Shown: positions 34,023 to 42,781 of the stretch, piece by piece
Layout: each line of letters starts with the position of its first letter
How positions within the stretch are numbered: the stretch's first letter is position 1
Source of the DNA: Pseudomonas sp. MPC6
Lineage (GTDB): Bacteria; Pseudomonadota; Gammaproteobacteria; Pseudomonadales; Pseudomonadaceae
DNA length: 64,000 bases
Direction: 5' to 3'
Assembly (NCBI RefSeq): GCF_006094435.1
Contig: NZ_CP034783.1
Span: 5,421,001-5,485,000, forward strand
Notes under the pieces: model-generated
Seen by the model: the letters and a program-made list of their open reading frames with translations, nothing else
Databases searched by the model: none
Told to the model about the DNA's origin: nothing
Position numbers and translations under genes: made by a program

Positions 34023-34901
34023 TCAGAACACCGCCAACGCCTTGGCCAGTCGCTTCCCTCGCGCAACCGCCGCCAAATCCATCACCGCCCGATCCCGCTG
34101 CCACATCGCCGCCCAATGAGGCGGGCCATCGGTCAGTGCCTGATCCATCTCCGTCTTGAGCCCATCGAACTGCGCAAACAACCCCCCGAGCAACACATGC
34201 CCGGCCAGGTTGTTCGGTGCCTGGCGGCTGGCTTCCGCGCACCCGGCCAACAGCGCCAGCAAGCGCAATTGCAGCGATTGCGGCCAGTCGCTGTCGTGGC
34301 CGACGCCATACAGCCAGGCCGTCATCGCGCTCAATACGTAGATGTCTTCGAGGGTGCGGAACGGTTTGACGTAAGCCTCCCAGCCATCCCCCGCCAGCAA
34401 TTCGCAGGACGCGCCATCGAGCATCAACCGGCTGTGGCTGATGTCGGGCATCAGCGCAATCGCCGGCAGTTTTTCCAGGCGCACGCCCGGTTCATCGGGA
34501 TAGACCACCGCCAGGCTCAGGCGCGGGGCTTGGCCGAGGTCTTCACTGCGGGCGGCGACCAGCAACCAGTCGGCCGCGTCGCCGGCGGTGACGAAATCCT
34601 TGCGCCCGCTCACGCGCAATCCACCCAGGCGGGTCTGCATGTCCGCCACCCGCAGGCTGCGCTGTTCCGTCGCGCATAACGCGCCGAGGCTCGGCGGCGC
34701 GCTGGGCCAGAGCATGCGCAACGCGGCCTGATACCCCACCAGAAAGGCCAGCCCCGGCGTAGCCATCAGGCGCCCGCCAAGCACTGCCAACTCAAACGGC
34801 GTCACCGTTCCAAGGCAGTGCTGCAAGTGCGCGAATCCTTCGCCCAAGTCCGGATTGGCGAGCAAGCGATCGCGGCGGTGCAACAGGGTTTGCCAGGGCA
34901 T
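34023..34901 (-). CDS. Short acyl-CoA dehydrogenase-like protein
   Basis: 292 residues, against about 380 for acyl-CoA dehydrogenases. The middle region (LRVSGRKDFVTAGDAADWLL, VAARSEDLG, RLSLAVVYPDEPGV) resembles the beta-barrel domain; the C-terminal helices (ILSAMTAWLYGVG, NNLAGHVLLGGLFAQFDGL) are weaker and I cannot place the catalytic Glu. An N-terminal helical domain is shortened. It may be a non-catalytic relative. AAGGAG eight bases upstream supports ATG 34901 (MPWQTLLHRR). It is divergent from olsB, and could share lipid-related regulation with it, which is inference. Confidence 0.68.
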   Translation of the reverse strand: MPWQTLLHRRDRLLANPDLGEGFAHLQHCLGTVTPFELAVLGGRLMATPGLAFLVGYQAALRMLWPSAPPSLGALCATEQRSLRVADMQTRLGGLRVSGRKDFVTAGDAADWLLVAARSEDLGQAPRLSLAVVYPDEPGVRLEKLPAIALMPDISHSRLMLDGASCELLAGDGWEAYVKPFRTLEDIYVLSAMTAWLYGVGHDSDWPQSLQLRLLALLAGCAEASRQAPNNLAGHVLLGGLFAQFDGLKTEMDQALTDGPPHWAAMWQRDRAVMDLAAVARGKRLAKALAVF

Positions 34902-35055
34902 AAGGGGCTCCTTGTGGGCTGTCATATAAGCATCACCAAAGCTTAATGGCGATGACACCGGGGCTACATAGCCTGACTTTGCACAACACGGCTGCATAAA
35001 GAAAGTCGATCGGCTGCAACCCACGACGGGTGAACAGCCCGTACGGAGACTCGCA

Positions 35056-35811
35056 ATGACTCAGATCGCCCGCATCAGCGACACCGGCAATGAACGCCGC
35101 CTGCAAGCCGAACGCCTGGTGGGCGTCGAGGCCATGCAGGAAGCCCAGGCCTTGCGCTTCAACGTGTTCAGCGGCGAATTCAACGCCAAACTCAAAGGCG
35201 CGGAGCTGGGCCTGGACATGGATGACTATGATGTTCACTGCGCCCACATCGGCGTGCGTGACCTGAACAGCGGGCGTCTGGTGGCGACCACCCGCTTGCT
35301 CGACCATACGGCCGCCAGCAGCCTCGGCAAGTTCTACAGCGAAGAAGAATTCAGCCTGCATGGCCTGGTTCACTTGAAAGGCCCGATCCTGGAAATCGGC
35401 CGTACCTGCGTCGACCCGGCTTATCGCAACGGCGGCACCATCGCCGTGCTCTGGGGCGAACTGGCCGAAGTGCTGAACCAGGGCGGCTACAGCTATCTGA
35501 TGGGTTGCGCGAGCATCCCGATGCAGGACGGTGGCATCCAGGCTCACGCAATCATGCAGCGCCTGCGCGAACGCTACCTGTGCACCGAACACCTGCGGGC
35601 CGAACCGAAAAAACCGCTGCCGGCCCTGGACATCCCGTCCAACGTCATCGCCGAAATGCCACCATTGCTCAAGGCCTACATGCGCCTGGGCGCGAAAATC
35701 TGCGGTGAGCCGTGCTGGGACGAAGACTTCCAGGTCGCCGACGTGTTCATCCTGCTCAAGCGCGACGAACTCTGCCCGCGTTACGCCAAGCACTTCAAGG
35801 CGGCCGTGTGA
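35056..35811 (+). CDS. olsB: L-ornithine N(alpha)-acyltransferase
   Basis: 251 residues. The GNAT-like region includes [40 protein letters not shown] and [20 protein letters not shown], then [16 protein letters not shown], the family pattern of OlsB hemolysin-like acyltransferases. It transfers a 3-hydroxyacyl group from acyl-ACP to ornithine, the first step to ornithine lipid. It overlaps the olsA start by one base (TGATG), so the two are translationally coupled. In P. aeruginosa the same pair is PA4350-PA4351. GGAGACTCGCA precedes the ATG. Confidence 0.93.
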   Translation: MTQIARISDTGNERRLQAERLVGVEAMQEAQALRFNVFSGEFNAKLKGAELGLDMDDYDVHCAHIGVRDLNSGRLVATTRLLDHTAASSLGKFYSEEEFSLHGLVHLKGPILEIGRTCVDPAYRNGGTIAVLWGELAEVLNQGGYSYLMGCASIPMQDGGIQAHAIMQRLRERYLCTEHLRAEPKKPLPALDIPSNVIAEMPPLLKAYMRLGAKICGEPCWDEDFQVADVFILLKRDELCPRYAKHFKAAV

Positions 35812-36605
35812 TGAGCCGGTTGCGGGTGTACGCGCGGATTGCGCGAGTGTTGGTGGTGGTGGCGCTGGGGTTGACCATGGCCGGCCTGTTCGGCTTGCTC
35901 GAGCGCCTGGGGATCGCCCATTCGATGGTCCGCCGCCAGCGATGGTCGCGGTTCTTCATGGCGCGCCTGGCCAATGCCCTGCCCTTTCGCGTCACCGTGC
36001 ACGGGGCATTGCCAAAAGCGCCGATGCTCTGGATCAGCAACCATGTGTCCTGGACCGACATCCCGCTGCTGGGCATGCTCACGCCGCTGTCATTCCTGTC
36101 CAAGGCCGAAGTGCGTACCTGGCCCGTGGCGGGCTGGTTGGCGGCCAAGGCCGGCAGCCTGTTCATCCGTCGCGGGTCGGGCGACAGCCAGTTGATTCGT
36201 AAACAGATGACCCGCCATCTGGAGCAGGAACATCCGCTGCTGATGTTCCCGGAAGGCACCACCACCGATGGCCGTTCGTTGCGCACCTTTCACGGTCGAT
36301 TGCTGTCGGCGGCGATCGATTCCGAAGTGAAACTGCAACCGGTGGCGATTCGTTATCTGCGCGATGGAGAGCTCGATTCACTGGCACCGTTCATTGGCGA
36401 TGATGATTTGCTCTCGCACTTGATGCGCTTGTTTGCCAATGATCGGGGTGAGGTGGAGATTCATCTGCTCAAGCCGATCGCTTGTGAAGGTCGCGAGCGT
36501 GCCGCGCTGGCGTTTGAAGCGCAGCAGGCGGTGCAGAAGGCGTTGTTTGGTGAAGTGGCGAAACCAGCAGAGCCGCGGCGTACCGGCGAACTGATCGCGG
36601 CGTGA
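35811..36605 (+). CDS. olsA: Lyso-ornithine lipid O-acyltransferase
   Basis: 264 residues. It is a PlsC-like acyltransferase: an N-terminal membrane helix (IARVLVVVALGLTMAGLFGL), the HX4D motif in ISNHVSWTDIP, GSLFIRRGSGDSQLI, and FPEGTTTDGRSL. It acylates the lyso-ornithine lipid made by OlsB at the inner membrane and may also act on lysophosphatidic acid. The ATG overlaps the olsB stop (TGATG). It is the second gene of the olsBA operon; a REP element follows the stop. Confidence 0.92.
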   Translation: MSRLRVYARIARVLVVVALGLTMAGLFGLLERLGIAHSMVRRQRWSRFFMARLANALPFRVTVHGALPKAPMLWISNHVSWTDIPLLGMLTPLSFLSKAEVRTWPVAGWLAAKAGSLFIRRGSGDSQLIRKQMTRHLEQEHPLLMFPEGTTTDGRSLRTFHGRLLSAAIDSEVKLQPVAIRYLRDGELDSLAPFIGDDDLLSHLMRLFANDRGEVEIHLLKPIACEGRERAALAFEAQQAVQKALFGEVAKPAEPRRTGELIAA

Positions 36606-36612
36606 CACCGCC

Positions 36613-36710
36613 CTCCTGTAGGAGCTGGCTTGCCAGCGAAAACGGTCTGTCAGCCAATACATGTGTTGACTGACAGACCGCTTTCGCTGGCAAGCCAGCT
36701 CCTACAGGGG
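36613..36710. repeat. REP pair forming a long hairpin
   Basis: Inverted arms CTGTAGGAGCTGGCTTGCCA and its complement, with inner complementary GGTCTGTCAG / CTGACAGACC, so almost the whole 98 bases can pair. Between the convergent olsA and acpH genes; it may help end transcription from both sides. Confidence 0.92.
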
Positions 36711-36711
36711 T

Positions 36712-37290
36712 TTATGTCGCTGGATGGTTCTGAGCGAAATCCTGCAACTGCGGATAGAACAACCGGAAATCCTCACTCAACGGCTCATACAACAGCCGCA
36801 ACTCCTGCATCGCCCCGGCCAGCTCTTCCGGCCGGCTCAAGCGCCGCGAGATCCCCCGCAACACCTGCTCCAACACCGCGAACTCCCGGTAAGACCCCAA
36901 CCAGTCATGGGCCACCATGTGCGGCGCGATCATTGCCAGGCGCTCCGGCAATTGCGGCTCGGTGGACAACACTCGGTACACGTCCGACGTGAATTGCTCC
37001 AGCGGCTGGTCGGCATACAGCGTCCAGTCCCGGGCCAGGCAATGGTCGAAGAACACGTCGAGCACGATCCCGGCATAACGCCGGCGGGTGATGGAAAACC
37101 GCGACAGCGAGATATCCACCAACGGATGGCGGTCGGTAAATACGTCGATACGCCGATGCAACTGGATGGCGGCCTCGATCTCCGGATCGAACTGCCCTAG
37201 CAGCCGTCCTTTGACGAAATCGCCATACAGGCTGCCGAGCAATTGACCGGGGCGCTGGCCACCGAGGTGCAGATGTGCGAGATAATTCAT
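36712..37290 (-). CDS. acpH: Acyl-carrier-protein phosphodiesterase
   Basis: 192 residues. MNYLAHLHLGG, GSLYGDFVKGRL, AIQLHRRIDVFTDRHPLV and RYAGIVLDVFFDHCLARDW are the AcpH signatures; the His/Asp clusters bind metal as in the HD-like fold. The enzyme removes 4'-phosphopantetheine from holo-ACP in the cytoplasm. The last codons lie next to a REP element. It stands alone, divergent from the ArsR-type regulator. Confidence 0.92.
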   Translation of the reverse strand: MNYLAHLHLGGQRPGQLLGSLYGDFVKGRLLGQFDPEIEAAIQLHRRIDVFTDRHPLVDISLSRFSITRRRYAGIVLDVFFDHCLARDWTLYADQPLEQFTSDVYRVLSTEPQLPERLAMIAPHMVAHDWLGSYREFAVLEQVLRGISRRLSRPEELAGAMQELRLLYEPLSEDFRLFYPQLQDFAQNHPAT

Positions 37291-37332
37291 GGACGCAGCT
37301 TAGCACTGCGGCTTTACATCTGGACAACCCAC

Positions 37333-37440
37333 ATATCGTTATAACCCGATATACCGATTTTCGCGCTCATCAGAGCAAAATCATATTTGTATATCGCGAA
37401 ATACCGATTTAAAGTTCGCCTCATCGCGATATAGCGTTTT
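37333..37440. promoter_or_regulatory. Repeated ArsR-type operators
   Basis: The palindrome ATATCG (37333-37338) / CGATAT (37347-37352) is followed by ATATCGCGAAATACCGAT at 37391 and ATCGCGATATAGCG at 37423. The stretch is AT-rich between GC-rich genes and sits in front of the regulator at 37462. These ATATCG/CGATAT units are good candidates for autoregulatory sites of that regulator, controlling the MFS and xenB genes behind it. Confidence 0.55.
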
Positions 37441-37461
37441 ACTCATCACGAGCCCCTACCC

Positions 37462-37782
37462 ATGACTATCGACCTCGACGAAATAATAAAAGCGCTGGCA
37501 CACCCAGTACGCCGAGACATCCTTACCTGGCTGAAAGACCCCAAGACGCAGTTTCCGGAACAGCTGCACAACCACGAGTACGGCATTTGCGCCGGACAGA
37601 TCGACCAACGCTGCGGCCTGTCGCAGTCGACCGTGTCCGCTCATTTGGCGAACTTGCAGCGTGCGGGGCTGATCAGCAGCCAGAAAGCCGGTCAATGGCA
37701 CTTCTTCAAACGCAACGAGGACGTGATTCAGGCGTTCCTCGACGCCATCGTCAAAGAGCTCAGTGCTCCGACAAGGAATTAA
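37462..37782 (+). CDS. ArsR-type transcriptional regulator
   Basis: 106 residues with a winged helix: IIKALAHPVRRDILTWLKDP, ICAGQIDQRCGLSQSTVSAH and LANLQRAGLISSQKAGQWHF. The central loop insert (EQLHNHEYGICAG) contains a Cys that may respond to electrophiles; classic metal-binding Cys pairs are absent. It is the first gene of an operon: the MFS gene begins two bases after its stop, and xenB follows. This arrangement suggests it represses export and reduction of toxic electrophilic compounds until they are present. Repeated ATATCG operators lie just upstream. Confidence 0.88.
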   Translation: MTIDLDEIIKALAHPVRRDILTWLKDPKTQFPEQLHNHEYGICAGQIDQRCGLSQSTVSAHLANLQRAGLISSQKAGQWHFFKRNEDVIQAFLDAIVKELSAPTRN

Positions 37783-37784
37783 CA

Positions 37785-38951
37785 ATGCCCCTCTCGCTCC
37801 TCATCCTGGCCTTGAGCGCCTTCGCCATCGGCACCACCGAGTTCGTCATCATGGGTCTGCTGCCCGATGTGGCGGCCGACCTCGGTGTGTCGATCCCCGG
37901 CGCCGGCTGGCTGGTGACTGGTTACGCCCTGGGCGTGGCCATCGGTGCGCCGTTCATGGCACTGGCCACCTCCCGGCTGCCACGCAAGGCGGCCCTGGTA
38001 GCGTTGATGGGCATCTTCATCGTTGGCAACCTGCTGTGTGCCGTGGCCAGTGACTACAACGTGCTGATGTTCGCCAGGGTGGTGACTGCCCTGTGTCACG
38101 GTGCGTTCTTCGGCATCGGTTCGGTGGTGGCAGCAGGCCTGGTGCCGGCGAACAAGCGTGCGTCGGCCGTGGCCTTGATGTTTACCGGCCTGACCCTGGC
38201 CAACGTGCTGGGCGTGCCACTGGGCACGGCGCTCGGTCAGGAAGCCGGCTGGCGCTCGACGTTCTGGGCCGTGACCGTGATCGGTGTGATTGCGCTGATC
38301 GGCTTGATCCGCTTCCTGCCGGCCAAGCGCGATGAAGAGAAACTCGACATGCGCGCCGAACTGCGCGCCCTCAAGGGTGCCGGGATCTGGCTGTCCCTGA
38401 GCATGACCGCATTGTTCGCGGCGTCCGTATTCACCCTGTTCACCTACGTCGCCCCGCTGCTCGGCGATGTCACCGGCATCTCGCCCAATGGCGTGACCTG
38501 GACCCTGATGCTCATCGGCCTTGGCCTGACCGTCGGCAACATCATCGGCGGCAAGCTGGCGGACAAAAGCATGGCTGCAACGCTGATTGGCGTCTTCATC
38601 TCGATGGCCGTGATCTCTACCGTGCTGACCTGGACCAGCGTCGCGCTGATCCCGACCGAAATCACCCTGTTCCTCTGGGCCACCGCGTGCTTTGCCGCCG
38701 TACCCGCCCTGCAAGTGAACGTCGTGACCTACGGCAAGGCCGCACCCAACCTGGTGTCAACCCTGAACATCGGCGCCTTCAACATCGGCAACGCCCTCGG
38801 CGCCTGGGTCGGCGGCAGCGTCATCGCCCACGGCTTCGGCCTGACCAGCGTGCCGCTCGCGGCAGCCGCACTGGCGGTACTCGCCCTGCTGGTGACCCTG
38901 ATTACGTTCCGTCAGCGCGGCAATCCCGAACTGGCCCCTGCTACCAACTGA
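37785..38951 (+). CDS. MFS efflux transporter (AraJ/YdhP-like)
   Basis: 388 residues with twelve membrane helices. ALSAFAIGTTEFVIMGLLPD and VAADLGVSIPGAGWLVTGYA at the N-terminus are typical of the DHA1 drug-export subgroup that includes YdhP and AraJ; RVVTALCHGAFFGIGSVVAA is its motif. AAGGAATTAACA precedes ATG 37785; a longer frame inside the regulator gene is spurious. It is the second gene of the regulator - MFS - xenB operon and probably exports the regulator's inducer. Confidence 0.9.
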   Translation: MPLSLLILALSAFAIGTTEFVIMGLLPDVAADLGVSIPGAGWLVTGYALGVAIGAPFMALATSRLPRKAALVALMGIFIVGNLLCAVASDYNVLMFARVVTALCHGAFFGIGSVVAAGLVPANKRASAVALMFTGLTLANVLGVPLGTALGQEAGWRSTFWAVTVIGVIALIGLIRFLPAKRDEEKLDMRAELRALKGAGIWLSLSMTALFAASVFTLFTYVAPLLGDVTGISPNGVTWTLMLIGLGLTVGNIIGGKLADKSMAATLIGVFISMAVISTVLTWTSVALIPTEITLFLWATACFAAVPALQVNVVTYGKAAPNLVSTLNIGAFNIGNALGAWVGGSVIAHGFGLTSVPLAAAALAVLALLVTLITFRQRGNPELAPATN

Positions 38952-38973
38952 TCTCTACAAGAGAACTAATTTC

Positions 38974-40023
38974 ATGACGACTATTTTCGATCCGATCAAA
39001 CTGGGCGACCTCGAGTTGGCCAACCGCATCATCATGGCGCCGCTGACCCGCTGCCGTGCCGACGAAGGCCGGGTGCCGAACGCGCTGATGGCCGAGTACT
39101 ACGTGCAACGCGCCTCGGCCGGCCTGATCCTCAGCGAGGCCACTTCCGTCACGCCGATGGGCGTCGGCTATCCGGACACCCCGGGCATCTGGTCCAACGA
39201 CCAGGTGCGTGGCTGGACCAACGTCACCAAAGCGATCCACGGCGCGGGCGGCAAGATCTTCCTGCAACTGTGGCACGTCGGCCGGGTGTCCCACACCTCG
39301 TACCTGAACGGCGAAGCGCCGGTCGCACCGAGTGCCATCCAGCCCAAGGGTCACGTCAGCCTGGTTCGTCCACTGGCCGACTACCCGACCCCGCGCGCCC
39401 TGGAAACCGCTGAAATCGCCGACATCGTCGACGCCTACCGTGTGGGTGCCGAAAATGCCAAGGCCGCCGGTTTCGACGGCGTGGAAATCCACGGCGCCAA
39501 CGGTTACCTGCTCGACCAGTTCCTGCAAAGCAGCACCAACCAGCGCACCGACCACTACGGTGGCTCCCTGGAAAACCGGGCGCGCCTGTTGCTGGAAGTG
39601 ACCGATGCCGCGATCGAAGTCTGGGGCGCCGGCCGCGTCGGAGTGCACCTGGCCCCGCGCGCCGACTCCCATGACATGGGCGACGATAACCTCGCCGAAA
39701 CCTTCACCTACGTCGCTCGCGAACTGGGCAAACGCGGCATCGCCTTCATCTGTTCCCGCGAAAAAGAAGCCGGCGACAGCCTTGGCCCGCAACTGAAAGA
39801 AGCCTTCGGCGGCCCGTACATCGCCAACGAACGCTTTACCAAGGACAGCGCCAACGCCTGGCTGGCCAGCGGCAAGGCGGATGCGGTCGCCTTCGGAGTG
39901 CCGTTCATTGCCAACCCTGACTTGCCAGCACGCTTGAAAGCGGATGCGCCGTTGAACGAGGCCCGTCCTGAACTGTTCTACGCCAAGGGGCCGGTTGGCT
40001 ACATCGACTATCCTACGTTGTAA
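38974..40023 (+). CDS. xenB: Xenobiotic reductase B, Old Yellow Enzyme family
   Basis: 349 residues, nearly identical in pattern to P. fluorescens XenB. The FMN-binding barrel starts IFDPIKLGDLELANRIIMAP, with LWHVGRVSHTSYLNGEAPVA, EIHGANGYLLDQFLQSSTNQ and RTDHYGGSLENRARLLLEVT (His/Asn pair that binds substrate; Tyr proton donor nearby). It uses NADPH to reduce activated alkenes, nitro compounds and nitrate esters. It is third in the operon with an ArsR-type regulator and MFS pump; gap 22 bases. A terminator follows. Confidence 0.93.
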   Translation: MTTIFDPIKLGDLELANRIIMAPLTRCRADEGRVPNALMAEYYVQRASAGLILSEATSVTPMGVGYPDTPGIWSNDQVRGWTNVTKAIHGAGGKIFLQLWHVGRVSHTSYLNGEAPVAPSAIQPKGHVSLVRPLADYPTPRALETAEIADIVDAYRVGAENAKAAGFDGVEIHGANGYLLDQFLQSSTNQRTDHYGGSLENRARLLLEVTDAAIEVWGAGRVGVHLAPRADSHDMGDDNLAETFTYVARELGKRGIAFICSREKEAGDSLGPQLKEAFGGPYIANERFTKDSANAWLASGKADAVAFGVPFIANPDLPARLKADAPLNEARPELFYAKGPVGYIDYPTL

Positions 40024-40045
40024 GTTTCACCCCTGAAACGCAAAA

Positions 40046-40075
40046 GCCCCGACTTGAAAGAGCCGGGGTTTTTTA
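40046..40075 (+). terminator. Terminator of the xenB operon
   Basis: Stem GCCCCG / CGGGGT with loop ACTTGAAAGAGC and a run of six T residues, 23 bases after the xenB stop. Confidence 0.88.
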
Positions 40076-40231
40076 TTGCATGCGACAACTCAATACTAAC
40101 GGCATAACAAGTTCCGCATCCACCAACAACAGCTGGCCACATGCAATAAATCATTACACATCTGATAAGCGAGATCACTAAAACCTCACTATCTTTATAA
40201 TCACACACCTAACTAACAAGAGCAAAACATC

Positions 40232-40753
40232 ATGGACGATACCGATATCTCCAATCTCGAAATCGAGTTCAAGGAAATCATCAAAGAAGCCAAGGAAGAA
40301 GAACCAGGCGTCTGGAATAACGTTAGACGTGTCACCTCGCATAGCCACGTCATGTTGTACTTTTACAATGGTACGGCTGAAACTTTCAAACTGACTGCTG
40401 CCAGCTGGAACGCAGGCGCAGAGCTGGAAAAATATGTCATCGCCCCTTGGGACTATCTCTCGTTCGTCCTGCGCGAAGAAATCCCTTTCTTTGCCAGAGG
40501 GCGAACTTCGACACAAGCAAGACACAGCTTTACTTATAAAAGCGACAACCAGGCATTTGAATTTTCAACGGGACTGAAGGTAAGGAAAGATTATGAGGCT
40601 TTATCCTTTTCGCCGAACACCGTCGCGCAAAGAGAACATACTATCAAATCCGTCGGCAACGCCCCGCTACGGTGCTCCTCCCGGATCACCCGAACCATGG
40701 CCAATAAACCTTATCACTACGGTGTTGTGATAAGTTTGGGAGGCGATTACTGA
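40232..40753 (+). CDS. Hypothetical protein, AT-rich, beta-rich
   Basis: 173 residues without a signal peptide. An acidic helical start (NLEIEFKEIIKEAKEEEPG) is followed by predicted beta strands (RVTSHSHVMLYFYNGTAETF, FKLTAASWNAGAELEKYVIA, SFTYKSDNQAFEFSTGLKV, PYHYGVVISLGG). I do not recognise the family; the arrangement is a little like aegerolysin-type beta sandwiches, but I would not assign it. The gene and its upstream 200 bases are more AT-rich than neighbours, and terminators sit on both sides, which suggests a single transferred gene. No good ribosome site (AAGAGC) precedes the ATG. Confidence 0.7.
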   Translation: MDDTDISNLEIEFKEIIKEAKEEEPGVWNNVRRVTSHSHVMLYFYNGTAETFKLTAASWNAGAELEKYVIAPWDYLSFVLREEIPFFARGRTSTQARHSFTYKSDNQAFEFSTGLKVRKDYEALSFSPNTVAQREHTIKSVGNAPLRCSSRITRTMANKPYHYGVVISLGGDY

Positions 40754-40790
40754 GCTTTCTTCCACAAAGAGCTTGCCTGCCTGAAACACA

Positions 40791-40819
40791 AAGCCCGACT
40801 CGAAAGAGCGGGCTTTTCA
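40791..40819. terminator. Terminator after the 173-residue hypothetical gene
   Basis: Stem AAGCCCG / CGGGCTT with loop ACTCGAAAGAG and T run. Its sequence resembles the xenB terminator and could also serve the convergent acetyltransferase gene. Confidence 0.8.
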
Positions 40820-40840
40820 TGTGGGCGCTCGCCGCTTCAA

Positions 40841-41329
40841 TCAGAGCTCCAACACCATCTCATGCCACGCCATCCCGCCATGATCGGAGGCGGAAGGCTT
40901 GATGTAGGCGAAGCCAAAACCCGCGTAGAGCGCAATATGCCGCTCCTTGCACATCAGGTGGATGCTGGCCTTGTTCACCGCGCGCATCCGCTCGATGAAC
41001 TCAGCCATCAAACGTTTTGCCAGGCCTTGTCCCTGAAAATCCGGATGCACCACCACCGACATGATGACCACATGCGGGCCGGCCGGGTCGTGGCCGATCA
41101 GTTCCTTGAACGCCTCGTCCGACATTTCCACTTCAAACGCCGCGCCGGAGTTGATGAAACCGGCGACGACGCCGTCCACTTCGGCCACGATAAAGCCCTC
41201 GGGCCAGGTGGCGATGCGGGTCGCTATTTTTTCCCGGGTCGCGGCTTCGTCACCTTCGTAGGCAAGGGTTTCGATGGCGTAGCAGCGGTCCAGGTCAGCG
41301 GGGGTGACGTGGCGAATGACGGAGTTCAT
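40841..41329 (-). CDS. GNAT family N-acetyltransferase
   Basis: 162 residues. The acetyl-CoA pyrophosphate-binding motif A is VVVHPDFQGQGLAKRLMAEF, preceded by VVIMSVVV and followed by IHLMCKERHIALYAGFGFAY, the standard GNAT fold. The substrate is unknown; the general layout resembles aralkylamine or small-metabolite acetyltransferases. It is a single gene; the GyrI-like gene lies about 95 bases upstream on the same strand. Confidence 0.88.
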   Translation of the reverse strand: MNSVIRHVTPADLDRCYAIETLAYEGDEAATREKIATRIATWPEGFIVAEVDGVVAGFINSGAAFEVEMSDEAFKELIGHDPAGPHVVIMSVVVHPDFQGQGLAKRLMAEFIERMRAVNKASIHLMCKERHIALYAGFGFAYIKPSASDHGGMAWHEMVLEL

Positions 41330-41425
41330 GTCGGCTCGAATCAGCGGGGGAAAGACAGGGGATCATAAAGCAGCGTCTGCTCGACATCGAGAGGCGAATC
41401 CCTGATCCGCCTCTCGATCCAGCCA

Positions 41426-41911
41426 TTACGCCTTGAGCGGCAACCAGATTTCCAGCACGCCGGTGTTGAGCTTCGGGTTGAAGTCTTCGCTGTAGCGTTC
41501 GAACTCCGGGGCATCCGCCGCGTGATAACCGGACTGCGGCAGCCAGGTTTTCCAGATGTACTGAAAGGTCTGGGGCAAGGCATCCAGAGCGCCCTTGTGT
41601 TCGAACACGGCGTAGTGCTGAGGCTGGACCTCCACCCAACGATATTTGTCAGGCAGGTCGTCGAGTTTGCTGATTTCAACGCCGGCGATATATTCAAAAC
41701 CGCCCTTGCCATCCGGGTTGCAACAAATGCCGTAGGTCACTTCGCTTTTTTGACCGGGAATGTTGCCAATCTCGGGAATGAATTTCTCCCAGAGGTCGGG
41801 GATCGCTTTAGTGGTTTGCGCAGTAAATCGTCCGCCCAGCCCTGCAATGAGCAGGAAGTGGCCGTTTTCAAAGCGTGGCCCGGCCGGTTTGACGCCTGTT
41901 TGCTCATCCAT
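41426..41911 (-). CDS. GyrI-like small-molecule-binding protein
   Basis: 161 residues with a GyrI/effector-binding domain: FLLIAGLGGRFTAQTTKAIP, DLWEKFIPEI, VTYGICCNPDGKGGFEYIAG, VEISKLDDLPDKYRWVEVQP, YAVFEHKGALDALPQTFQYI. Such domains bind drugs or inhibitors of gyrase; stand-alone forms such as this lack an AraC-type DNA-binding domain. Role is likely ligand sequestration or sensing. It is a single gene between the acetyltransferase and the LysE-type exporter. Confidence 0.85.
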   Translation of the reverse strand: MDEQTGVKPAGPRFENGHFLLIAGLGGRFTAQTTKAIPDLWEKFIPEIGNIPGQKSEVTYGICCNPDGKGGFEYIAGVEISKLDDLPDKYRWVEVQPQHYAVFEHKGALDALPQTFQYIWKTWLPQSGYHAADAPEFERYSEDFNPKLNTGVLEIWLPLKA

Positions 41912-41978
41912 GACTCGACTCCTGGTACGAAAAAGTGGGTTCGGCTGGGAGTATAGAAGCCAATCCCGATTCGCCCAA

Positions 41979-42641
41979 TTACAGTGCGTGAAGCTGCTCG
42001 ACGGCGCCAGGACCGATGAACTCGTTATACCCCGATAGGATCACGTAGACTGCGAAATAGCAGAAGATCGCCGCCGATGCCAGGTATGAATAACGCAGCA
42101 GTTTGTCGCCCAGCAGCTTGCCGCCATGGCTCGCCGCGAAACACAGGCCAACACACCAGAGCACCCCGGCACATAGAAAGCCGCCCAGAAACAGCGCAGA
42201 ACCGAGCGCGCCACTGCCGCCGGAACGCGCGATCAGCGTGCCGCCCACCGCCGCGAACCAGAGAATGGCGCTGGGTGATGACATGGCGAGGAAGATGCCG
42301 CGGAAAAACTTCCTGCGGTATGAGTTCTGCCCCGCCTCCCCTGCCTGGGCCAGCACCGCCTCATGGTGAATCGCCGAATGGATCATCTTCGCCGCGAAAT
42401 ACACGAGCAACGCCGAACCACCGATCCACAACACCCAGCGCACGGTTTCGAACTGCAGCAAAACAGTCATGCCCGCCAGTGCCAGCACCGCATAGATCAG
42501 GTCCCCGACGCAGGTCCCCAACCCCAGCGCGAAGCCTTGAAAATAGCCGCGTTGCATCGCCAGGGTGATCATCGCGATATTGGCCACGCCTATGTCCAGG
42601 CACAGCGAAAGGCTCAGCAAGAAGCCACTGCTAAATTCCAT
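41979..42641 (-). CDS. LysE family translocator
   Basis: 220 residues with six membrane helices. Features are [60 protein letters not shown], matching LysE/RhtB exporters, although TPGP is replaced by LDIG. Likely exports an amino acid-like metabolite. It is divergent from alaC, which makes alanine from pyruvate, so a shared promoter region of 140 bases separates an aminotransferase and an exporter. That functional link is inference. Confidence 0.85.
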   Translation of the reverse strand: MEFSSGFLLSLSLCLDIGVANIAMITLAMQRGYFQGFALGLGTCVGDLIYAVLALAGMTVLLQFETVRWVLWIGGSALLVYFAAKMIHSAIHHEAVLAQAGEAGQNSYRRKFFRGIFLAMSSPSAILWFAAVGGTLIARSGGSGALGSALFLGGFLCAGVLWCVGLCFAASHGGKLLGDKLLRYSYLASAAIFCYFAVYVILSGYNEFIGPGAVEQLHAL

Positions 42642-42781
42642 CGACCCGCTTCCTTCACAAAATTTTGTTTACTAAAGTGGCTGGACAGTTTGCCACAACA
42701 GCCCGTACATTCCGCCACAGGCCACCGCAGTGGCCAGCGTCGCTCGGACGGTTCCGGGCGCTCACGTTATCCGAGGCAACA

